From: Apricaphanius iberus
Lineage: Eukaryota > Chordata > Actinopteri > Cyprinodontiformes > Aphaniidae
Length of the DNA stretch: 64,000 nucleotides
Direction: 5' to 3'
Assembly: GCA_028564705.1 (NCBI GenBank)
Contig: JAPXFQ010001003.1
Span: 2,857,001-2,921,000 of the forward strand
The notes under the pieces were generated by a model. The model searched no databases. It saw only the letters and a program-made list of their open reading frames with translations, and was not told the DNA's origin. The position numbers and the translations under genes were made by a program. This document shows, piece after piece, positions 12,356-22,300 of the stretch. The stretch's first letter is position 1; each line of letters opens with the position of its first letter.

Positions 12356-15300
12356 CTCTCATGAGAGCACTAGTTGCAGATTGGAATGATGGGTATTAAG
12401 ATGCATGTCAAAAGGCCATAATGTTGTTTTTTCTCCTTTTCCTTTTTTCCCCACATTATTTTGCACCGTATCCCGCAAAGCTTTGCTGTGGCATCTGCTC
12501 CCTCTTCCCTTTACAGTTCTCCGTGCATTCTCTGCAAATTGAAGCTGCTGTGCCTGATTTACAGTGCAAATATTTTTGTTCTTCTCGTCATCTCCAAAAA
12601 TGGTGAAGAGTCACATTAAAGAAAAACCTGTTGAGGGGGGGAAACAATTCAATGTAAGCATTTGCTGCCCTCATGTGGATTAAATGTGCATTTATCTGTC
12701 CAGATAAAGTACCATGAAGAGTTTGAGAAAAGTAAGTTTCGAAGCGATGCACCGCCTCCTGAAAACAGACAAGGTGAGATGTTTGTGTTTATTATAACTT
12801 TGTTTCTTAGCCGCATAGAAATTCATCGGCTGTGTTTGTTCAGAACAAGAAATGCAAGCATCAAACCCTGAAGGATTTAGCCAGCCTACTGGACAAATGC
12901 ACCCTGCTGCTGCATCGCCACCTAGTGGAGGGGTAAGGCAATAAAATATGTGAGTGTTTAAACCGGAGTGATCGGTTGAACATAAGCAATCAAATAAAAA
13001 TCTTAGGTATTTTAAAAGAAATGATTAAATATTTAGAGCTAGGTTGAACATACGTAGCACAATTGGTTTATGTGCAATGTTCACCTGGGTGACTGTGGCT
13101 CAGTGGTAGAGTAGTTGGCTTGCAATCGGAGGGTCGTAGGTTCGATTCCAGCTTCCTCCAGTCACATGTCAATGTGCCCCTGGGCAAGGCACTTAACCCC
13201 CAAATTCTACATTGTCCTACCGAGCCATGTTGGGTGTCGGTGTATGAATGTCAGGGTGAATGGGTGTATGCGGCTTCAATGTAAAACGCTTTGAGTGGTC
13301 AGTAAGGCTAGAAAAGCGCTATATAAGTTCAGTCCATTTTACCATTTACCTCAAAAACAGTCAGGTTTGCAAGTGCCACTTGCATTAAGATTTTTGTCAG
13401 TTGCTGAAAATTTTACAAAAACTACACCACTGAGATTGTTCTAAAGTTAGACAGTGTTTGTGAGATAGATTTGAGGTTTTTGTCACAAACAAAAACTTTT
13501 TTGCGCCTTTTGGACCTACAATCGGGGAACAATTTCAAGTTGACAAATTTAACAAACTAGAAAAAGCTTTACTCCACTTGCCTTTGTTCTTAGAGAAAAA
13601 CTGTATATGAAGCCAGTAGTGCATACGAGTTGCATAAATACAGTTCATTGTAAGATTATTCATACTGTTAGAGATGTCTTATCAGAGACTTAAGTGTATT
13701 TTATTTTGGGAGATCCCACAAAGTTGTCTATAACTGTGGTGTTAAGAAAATGATATATGGTTTTCACTTAAAAAATTTTTTTTAAAGTTAATACAAAAGA
13801 GTTAATACAAAAGCATGCTTTTGTATTAACTCCCCTTTACACCGATACCAACTGCCTTTAGCGTTAACTGACAAGTAGAGTCCACCCATCTGTAATTTGA
13901 TCTCTGTAAAAATCCAGCTGTTCTGTGAAAGCCTCCCAGGTTGATTTGAAAACATTTGTGAACAAACAGCAGTAGACCAAAAAACACATTTGACAGATCA
14001 TGGAGAAAGTTGAAGTTTTGAGCTGAGTTTGGTTATATAACCTCTTAAGCTTTGGACATCTTATATTCATCCTATCAGCGGAAAGTAAAGTGTGGTGCAA
14101 CTGCAAAATTACAATGACATGGCTGTTCAGGCAAATAAATAATCGAGGAGCTAATTCTGAAGGAGCTGCAGAGATTCGTGACAATGGGGGAGTTTGTTTC
14201 CCGTCATTTGTGGTACACTACACAAACATGGTCTTAATGGAAGGTTGCCACTTCTGAAAGAAAGCCATAACAGTGCTCACACACCAAACGTGACCAAAAA
14301 GCATGACACGCCCCCAGCTGGTCGCTTGCACATTCGCACCTTGAAACATGTCCAAAGCTAACTGGTCGCGCTTTAAAAATGCAAATTTCACATGCATGAA
14401 GCGGAGATTTGGAAGGATCCTGACCGGGACCGCTCCGCTGCCCTCCTGCTCCTCCCCCTCTCCTTCTCACAACCCTCCGGGAGCTCCCTGGTCTATGAGC
14501 TGACCACGTTAAATGTCTGGACCGCTGGTGCGGGGGTAGACCCAGTCGAGCAGCGGCAGACGGATCAATAAACACCCCAGGTCCTTGCCCAGTTTGTGCT
14601 GCGAAGGTCCAAGCTTTGCCCTGCTGCCACACCAACTACCAAGCTGAGCGACTCCATCTGTCTGCTGTTAGTAAAAGTTTATATGTGAGCGGCGCGGGAC
14701 GTGCTTTGGTGGAGACATTACCAGGTCTGGGTGTTCGGGTGAGGAAGCCATTTTGCTGCCACAACGGCTCCTAAGAGCCACCCACAAAACTCTTAAGAGC
14801 ATTCCTGTATAAATAGTTTTTATTTTATGTTTATTTTTTTCTCTGTATAGAAAACAGCTGGTGTCATGTAGCCCAGGGTGATTAGCCACGATGTTTACAT
14901 GTCCTGCTAATGCTGTGACTCCATTCAGTCTCAGCATCACTGACTCCCCTCAGCTCATTGGCTGTTATGGCGCACCTTGAAGCTGTAGTTGAGATTTCTC
15001 TGACTTCTGCACAGATATAAAATGCAGTGCGTATTTTGGGTCGCGCCTGAAACGCATCAGCCGCACTGCTTAAATAAGGCAGAAATGCTTTTTCGCAACG
15101 CAAGTCTGCTTCTGACGTGTCGCGGGATCCCAAGTCGCGCTTAATCGCGCTCCTCCATTGACTTTACATGTAAAACCGGATTCTCTGGTCGCATCTATCA
15201 CATTTGGTGTGTAAGCACCATAAGGCACACCTGTGTAATAATCATGCACTCTAATCAACAATCTTTCAGTTCATCTAAAAAAAATGAGCAAAAACAAAAG

Positions 15301-15838
15301 TGTTGCATTTATATTTTTGTTAAATGTTTATTAAACCTTTATACAATATTCTAATTTTCGGGGTTTTGTTAATTACGGTTTTTATAAGATATAAACCATA
15401 ATCGTCACAATTATAACTAATAAAGCTTGAAATAGCATTTGCATGTAATGAGTGTATATTATATTTCACCTTTTAAATTGAATTAGTGAAATAAATGAAC
15501 TTCTGCACGATATTCAACTTTTTCCTGTTTTACATGTATGTAGGTTTGTATATCTGAATGTAGCCATTGTTGCAACAGTCTTCCTCTTTCCTGCAGTAAG
15601 AAAATGAAATGCAAATCAATCCACTTTGACATTGACAATTGTGCAACCCCCCTCTCTCATTTAGAAACGTTACCAGGCCTTGTACAACTACACAGCAGCA
15701 GAGGCAGATGAAGTTTCTCTACAGGAGGGCGATCTGATCTTGGATGTTGAGCCAATAGACGAGGGCTGGATGTTCGGATGCAACCAGCGCACTGGGAAGC
15801 GGGGAATGCTGCCAGCTAACTATGTGCGACCAGTTTGA
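5602..15838 (+). CDS. lasp1: LASP1, LIM and SH3 domain protein (5' end outside window)
   Basis: Five exons join in phase: 5602-5686, 11589-11696, 12704-12773, 12844-12932 and 15665-15838 (stop TGA), coding 174 aa of the C-terminal part. Exon one starts in [20 protein letters not shown]; its H is the last zinc ligand of the LIM domain (C-x2-H), whose other exons lie upstream of base 1. Two nebulin repeats follow ([20 protein letters not shown], then [10 protein letters not shown]), a short linker of about 45 residues, and an SH3 domain ([25 protein letters not shown]). LASP1 binds F-actin through the nebulin repeats and partners such as zyxin through SH3, at focal adhesions and the cell cortex. 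The linker is shorter than in human LASP1, and the SH3 end ([17 protein letters not shown]) is more basic than the mammalian form. Nebulette-type Lasp2 is less likely because it has an extra repeat. Confidence 0.93.
6400..6690 (-). mobile_element. Tc1-like transposase relic in lasp1 intron
   Basis: The + strand shows the reverse complement of a common fish Tc1-type element: GGTATCCAGTACCAAGATGT, then TTGTCCAGCACATACCACAA, CTCGGTTGGATTTGGATCTT and, near 6620, TTTTGTGGCAGTG followed by AAGAAGC. The reading frame is broken and only an internal piece remains. Recognition is from memory of the repeat, not from alignment. Confidence 0.6.
8370..8525. repeat. Common teleost interspersed repeat fragment
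   Basis: The text GTATAGCACTTTATCAAGTC, then CCCAAGGTGCTTCACATTAC and CCCCATTCACACACACAATT matches the end region seen in many fish SINE/LINE copies (cattle-grid of CACTTT...CACACAC). The copy is degenerate and its family is uncertain. Confidence 0.5.
8995..9041 (-). repeat. Bare poly(T) tract between exact 17-bp direct repeats
   Basis: TTCTTGCTTCTAATATT at 8995-9011 is repeated exactly at 9025-9041, with 13 T between. This is the footprint expected when reverse transcription at a nick copied only a poly(A) tail (on the - strand) and duplicated the target. Confidence 0.6.
9042..11588. other. lasp1 intron, nothing recognised
   Basis: AT-rich intron sequence with scattered homopolymers (T runs near 10899 and 11048). 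An open frame at 9259-9468 has no domain and no splice context. I see no exon, RNA gene or clear mobile element. Confidence 0.45.
12312..12351 (+). repeat. (CA)n microsatellite
   Basis: About twenty uninterrupted CA units in a lasp1 intron. They create artificial open frames rich in Cys/Val or His/Thr that should not be read as genes. Confidence 0.95.
13082..13350 (+). mobile_element. tRNA-derived SINE
   Basis: The head resembles a tRNA with a polymerase III A box (TGGCTCAGTGGTAGAG, from about 13095) and B box (GGTTCGATTCC, 13139-13149), spaced as in tRNA promoters. A body follows with CCCCTGGGCAAGGCACTTAA and a 3' tail with AAAGCGCTATATAAG and repeated CATTTACC-like units. The tail and body show it is a SINE and not a functional tRNA gene. 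It lies in the last lasp1 intron, same strand as the gene. Confidence 0.85.
13787..13832. repeat. 34-bp perfect palindrome with preceding direct repeat
   Basis: Bases 13799-13832 are a perfect palindrome centred on GCATGC, with arms reading GAGTTAATACAAAAGC. The arm sequence GTTAATACAAAAG also occurs just before it at 13787-13799, as a direct repeat. The RNA or single strand would form a hairpin with a 17-bp stem and essentially no loop. Confidence 0.8.
14271..15217. mobile_element. Non-autonomous DNA transposon, hAT-like ends
   Basis: The left end reads CAGTGCTCACACACCAAA, and the reverse complement of the right end reads TGCTTACACACCAAA. Both continue with similar sequence. The flanks share CCATAA (14265-14270 and 15218-15223), a possible target duplication. 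The interior is GC-rich compared with the intron (many CG steps) and holds no transposase frame. The 5' CAGTG start suggests hAT, but the flanking match is only 6 bp and the right end lacks CAG, so the superfamily is uncertain. Confidence 0.6.
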
Positions 15839-16126
15839 AAAATGATAAAATATACACCAGGCAAACAGACAGTAGGATGTCAAACTTCTGTAATGTGAAT
15901 CCAAACTGACTGTTTCATATTAAAAAATATTTTTTCCCGTCATTTAGTTCCCCCTCCCAACAATGTTACATATTGTAATTGTTGACTTTTGGGGCCTCAA
16001 AAATATGCAAATTTCTCCCACAGGTGAAAAAAAAAAAAGTCAGTTTGCCTTTAGTTAGCAGCTCTTGTAAGTTCATGATGCATTCAATTCTTATAATATA
16101 AATGTTCTGGATTTTAAGAAACATTT

Positions 16127-16132
16127 ATTAAA
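16127..16132 (+). terminator. Candidate lasp1 poly(A) signal ATTAAA
   Basis: This is the common variant hexamer, about 290 bases after the lasp1 stop codon. No AATAAA was seen between the stop and the facing gene, so it is the best candidate. Transcript data would be needed to confirm it. Confidence 0.4.
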
Positions 16133-16198
16133 CAGTTTGGCTCATCTGCATTTCTATGCCTTTAAAAGTTGGAAGAGAAAATAGGAAATATATGGATC

Positions 16199-16204
16199 TT
16201 TATT
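16199..16204 (-). terminator. Candidate poly(A) signal of the kelch gene
   Basis: TTTATT on the + strand is AATAAA on the - strand, about 180 bases after the kelch gene stop. The two convergent genes would end within about 100 bases of each other, so their 3' UTRs may nearly meet or overlap. Confidence 0.5.
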
Positions 16205-16381
16205 CAAAAATATTTAACAAATCACTAAACAGTAAAATTTTACCTAGACAAGTTAAAACAAAGACTTTAATTTACAACTCATGTTAAAAAGTAACAAAAC
16301 CGAAGCACCATCCTTAAGTCAAACAAATGTACTGAAAACAGAAATTATCAACAGAGACAATAGTGTTTTAAAAGCAGTCCT

Positions 16382-19300
16382 TCAAGTTGTAGGTGACGGC
16401 TTCATGGTGGACAACCATGCCGCCCTTTTGCTGATTTTGTTACGTAGCTTTGAAGGCAGCAAATTGAGCCTGAACAGATCAGCGTGTCCACCAATAAAAT
16501 CTTCACACAATCTGGAACATAAAATATCTAAATAAAAAAAAAGGTACAAATGCTCATCACATTCTACTAAACTGCTGGCTTTAACTGCAATATAAACAAG
16601 GGATCATGTTAAGAAATTTAAAGTTATAAAAAAGAAAAATCTTTGTTCTCAAAGTTCTTTTTCTGAATTTCCGAACTTCCTTCAACATTATGCTCTTGCT
16701 TTGAGTTGTTCTCAAAAATCATGATTGGTTAAATCCTGGTCAGCTATTGAAAGATTGAACAGGTATTTTTCCACCACTCTGCTCGCTGCTCTCAGCCGCT
16801 GTGTCTCTACGCACAATCGGCCCCCTCAAGTATTCGGCTACAGACACCTGCAAACCACACTGCTTTACCCACCAGTAGCATCACTGATCAGTGTAAAAGG
16901 CGCACAGAGTGGCAAAAATGACTAAATTGACATTAAAGCAGTTGCCAAAGTTGCTGCAGTTCTGCTTGATCAGGCCATTTTCAAGTACATACCCCCAATT
17001 CAGGTACTCTGTTGGTTCCTGATATAGGCTCGAAAACAGCTGACCAGATTATGTGGAGATATGTGGGTATCAGAACTTTCCAGTCAAAGTACCCTGAAGT
17101 TCTGATAGTAAAAACACCTAATGAGACAGATGTATGCAAGAGCATAATTCCCACACCTTCCTAATGTATGGGGCTTTCATGTTTACTAAATGGAGGGGTA
17201 AATAGTCACGTTTTCACCATCAGAACTTCAGGGTCATTTGACCGGTACTTCCCGATACCAGAGTGTCTCCACTTCATCAGGCTGGGCCGATTGGGCTGTT
17301 TTTGAGGCCACTTCAGGAACCACTGGAGTAAATGATAGGGATATGTATTCTGAACAGCCCGATTGAGTCAGAACAAAAAGAAATGCAGCAACAAGCCCTG
17401 CTTCTTCCGTATCGATCTGTTGTTTCTGATGCTCTGGGTGCCCATTTGTGGGCATCAGTGATGTTACTTGCTGCTGAAACGGTCCTAATTTGCGGATGTC
17501 TTTAGTTGATTCCTTACAGGGCCGATTATATGTGGAGACATGGTGGCTAAAAGGAGCGGGCCAACAGACTGCCCAGTCACAAAAATCAGCTACATCCTTT
17601 TTTTTTTATTCATTTAATCCTTGTGTCTTATATTAGTTGCTGCATTTTACCAATTTAGATAATATGCATTATGCAAACAGTATCGGTGTGCTGGATGATT
17701 TCTATAAAGCCAGAAATCCCATTGTTTCAGAGTATAAAAAGTTTCAAAATAAATTTCAAATCCAACTATTCTACAAACAGCATAAGATGTTGCTATTAAT
17801 AACCACCCATAAGCTCATTAACTTCAAATCCTCAACTGCATATGAACTACCAAACAGGCGGAGGTTGAGAGCAGTAAAAGCTGAGAGAATCCCCTTCATA
17901 CTACTGTACACGACATGCAGGGGCAACAACGCAAGAAATGAGTGGAGGTAATGCTGGTACTTTAAAAACAGACACAGATTTAGGTTCAACGATGAATTTG
18001 TGGTACCTGCAGAGAGAGTACGGCTGTGTCTGGAAGATGAGAATATCCCTGCAGTGATGTTGCCTTGGGGCCCTCAGAACAGCCACCTGTAAAAAGTAAA
18101 AGTACGAAAGCCTCATAAGACATTAGGCATTTGAAAAAGTAAGCAATTGTATTGGCAGTGAGAGACAGAATTACATTTTTGCCTGTAAGACTCAAGAGGG
18201 GCCAAAAGATAGTTATCTGCTAAACAGATCAAAATACTGGTATGTTTTTTAACTTTAGAAAAATGCACATTAGCCCCTCAACAGAACAGACTTTATACAT
18301 GAATTTTTAAACATATGAAATCCAAGCTACAACAGAGTTAATAGCCTGAGTACTTGAACCACTGATAGTGAATTATGCCACTGTTTTATTTCTGGGTTCC
18401 TATTAGCTTCAAGACATTAGGATTAAAACAGAAAGAAATCGTTATGCTGTGGCCTATGGATAATGTCTTGAAGAGTAAAATATAAAACTTTTCACATACC
18501 GAATCCACAAGGATGCAGAGGTTACTGCTTCCCCCAAAGACCACGACATCACCGTCACTTCCTAGGGAAGCAGTATGGCAAACCCTGGAAAACAAAATAC
18601 ACCATGGGCTATATCTGAAAACCTTTTGGAGATGGTTGATTCCATTAAAAACCTGAAGGAGAACTTGACAAACCCATCCTTTAGTTGATCAACTATTTTA
18701 TGTCTATTCAGCTAATCTTTCCCTAACAGTTTTTTTTGTAGATTCAAACTAAATAATGTGTCACTGTCTTGTCATAATCAGTTACCTGGGCTTGTCTTTG
18801 TGTGGGTGCTTAAGCTTCGTCCACTTCCTCTTTTGTGCGTGAAACAGCCAGGCATCATCTAGAAGAGATAATTTAAACCGTGTTTTCTGCTTTATACAAG
18901 AAAACTAATTGGATTAAAAAGCACAAAAAAAAAAGTGTTTGCATTTTATTTCTCACACAAACTTCAGAGTCCAACTTACTCAAGGTGTTTCCATCGACGC
19001 CAAGGCCACCGTATATGAAGAAGGTTTGGTCCGATACGGCACTCAAGGTGTGCATGGAGCGCCCCAGAGGTGCGCTGGAAGGCGAGATGTCACTGAATAC
19101 CAGATGAAAAAAAAAAAGGTACTGAATGCAACAGCTGCAAATTGTATAAGAAAGTCATAAGCAATGCACGAAAATTTACAATCTGCTCCAAGTCCAAGTC
19201 ACAAGATCCAAGCAGTAAATGTCCAACTCTGCCGTTTCCTGCAAACAAACAGCAAGTCATATTTCTGGGCCATTAAAGACATTTTCTTTTAGAATTATTC

Positions 19301-22300
19301 ACTACTCTACTGCTGAAAGAAATTACATTTTTTGGTTCAATAACAGGAACATTATCAGGGTTAAGCATCGGTTAAAGGTGATCAGGTAAAGCACTGATTT
19401 GTCTCAGAGTTGCTGGAGGTGATGGGGCAAGAGATGGGCTTGCGCAAGCTCAAAAAACAGCCATTTATCACACGATCTGCATTCATGGATGGGGCCCACA
19501 GTCAGGTCACAACAGGAAAGAGCTACTGAAACAGGAAAGGGCTTTACCCAAACCGCCACTGTCAAGGAGGAAGCCTTATCCTATACAGCGCTATCTTAAA
19601 CATCAGTGCATGTTGTTGCATGAAGCTTTTCGTTTTTCCTGGAAAGAGTAGCTGAAGTATCTCTGGAATGATCAGGAGAAGATGGCTGCATCTACTTGGC
19701 CCTAAAACTCACCGCACCGCCAGTGATGTACCCTTTGTTCCCCAGCAGGGCACTAGCATGGCAGCCTCTGGGAGAAGGAGTGGGACCCTGGATGAGATGA
19801 AAAAACAACAAAAACTATTTTGTCAAAATTTTGACTTCAGACAGCAACAAGATGGGACAGGCAACTTTAGGAAGCGGCAAAAATGCTTTGACAGAAAATG
19901 TACATACTTCTGTTTCAAATAAGTGTCAGATAATTGCAGTGTTACATTGCACTGCCTGTTTGCTTTCATCACCTAATTTACTGTTACAACTTCTAACATG
20001 AAGACTTTTAGCTGTTCATGTTCAAAAGAAAACAAGAGTAAAATCTCACAAAAAAAAAACACAATTCAGTTGCTCAAAAACTGAGTGTCACAGATAACAT
20101 GCACCACGCGTCCATGACAACTTTAAACAAAGAGCTTTAGAATGCATTGCTTGGCACTTTGTTACAAAGAGCAACTGATACAATTTTTAGCAGAATCTCT
20201 GAGAAACTGAAAACATTGTTATACAAACAGAACACCTGGTTTTGGCACAAAAAAGATAATTTCCAAAGAGTCAGTCCTGCATCAGATTGTTCACGTTTCT
20301 TAAAGCCACGCCTTCCAGATCCTGTGCATCTTGTGCAGTTCTTCAAGAATCCCAATCATTTCGTTTACTTGCTTAAGCCCAACGTTATTTAGACCCTGGG
20401 AGATTTAGCTTCAAGGCAGTCTTTTGATTTTACAAACATATTTCTTGACTGACTTAAATATTTTTTGTGGGGCATGCCAGAATCCTGACTGGAATCTGAT
20501 AAAGAATCTATGAGGTTTCCTGAATATTATGGTGATGACGAGGGAGAGGCCCAGCCTCAAACAAGCTAATCAGCAATCAGAATGCCAGTGGAAACCATCA
20601 AAAAATGCTGGTCAGCAGTTGTATCAAGAATTATATTGCTGTAATGATACAAACCCAATAAAAAAAAATTCTGAAGCTACATTTACTGCTTGTATGAAAG
20701 TTTTAAACTATGTTTGAGACATAAATAACTGGGTTTAAATGTACAAGGACTATATATTAAAAAAAATGGTCATGATCATCCAGATAACGGCAAAAAACAA
20801 ATAATATGCTTGAAGGGATAATATACATAAATCTGAAATAAAAAATAAAAAAATTGTACCATTACGGAAAGAAAAACATTAACATCAGGAACCAAAGTAG
20901 AAACTGATATTTCTTTAAAGCACATTTTTCCCTCACTTTAGTCTCTGGTGCGCTCCATCTGGAGGACTGTGTGTCAAAGACACAGACCTCGTTATTCCAT
21001 CCCCAGCACCGAAACAAAGTATTTCCAATTGTTGCCTGGAAAAAAAAGAAAAATAGGGGAATCTTATTTTGATAAGATGACCAAAAAAAAAGGATTCTGC
21101 AAGGGTTAGTGTTTACCCAGGACATCTCTTCCACAATGAAGCTTGATGATGATGTGTTCTGTACCTCCCCTACAGTCTTACAGCCATATCCACCAAAGTA
21201 TATCAATCTACAACAATAAGCACTTGTAATCAGTAAGGGGAAAAATACAAATTAATCATGCCGGACAGAAAATCTATAGTTTGAAAAAAAAAAAAAGATG
21301 TCACAAAATGGGTCCAAATTTTAAGTTGGAGCCGTTGGAGCTTGTTTAATCAATTGCAATAGCTTGTGCACTTACAGTTCCTGAGTAAACCATACCTTAG
21401 AAAATTGCTCAATTTAAAAAGGGAACCTGAATCCACAAAAGTATTTTATTAGATTTTATTTATAAGTAATATATCTCGGAGCTAATCAAATTTATTTCCT
21501 CAAAAAAAAAAAAAAAAAAAAAAAAAAAGCATATGTAAGAAATGTGCAACAACCACCACAATCCTCTTAATTTTGAGGACTGTGAAGCAAAGTCCATTAA
21601 AGAGTTTTTGAGATTCACAAGCTGTGAAATGCACATCAACTACAGCTATGGCATTGCATGAGTCATAAACCAGAGACATTAACCATTTTTCTTTCTGAGC
21701 TAGAGTGATAAATTAACAGTTTCTCGATGGGCCAGAGTCCTCGTTTCAGACTACATTGAAGGTTCCACCAAATAAGTACATGACACCCCCCAATGGTTGC
21801 AGGAGGGAAGAGTAAAGCTGCCTGTTTGTTGGCAATTGTATGAGTTTGATCGGGTCACAGTTATCTCAAGCAGGTGCTATATCTATGTTTGGCAGTGTGG
21901 GCTGGTACAAACTCCTGCTGAAAAAAATTATATTGATTTCTCAATTAACCTTATTGGGGGTAGGAATCATGAATTACTCTACAACCTCCTGGTAGATGGC
22001 TTTGATTACTTTGGGCTTTAGACAAGGCAGTAGACCAACAGCATCAGATGACATGGCTCCTAAAATGAGCTGGATTCTGTCTTGCTACAAGATCTGCATA
22101 ATACGTTGAATTATATACGTCCCAATTTTAGTCTACGTGATATCTCCATTGCTTTGGACTGCCAGATTGGGGAGAGGGGTATTATTTCTTGTGTCAACGA
22201 TTCAACCTCTGCATTAAGATTATATTATTTAGTTAATTTATGGAGTCCAACTTCCACCAATATCTATATTTGAAGTATTGTTTTGGTGTCTAAAATGCTT

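Noticed and set aside
12045..12362. Cys/Val-rich open frame
   Set aside because: It is created by the CA microsatellite and has no domain.
13090..13165. Possible tRNA gene
   Set aside because: A and B boxes are present, but the arms do not fold well and the sequence continues into a SINE body and tail.
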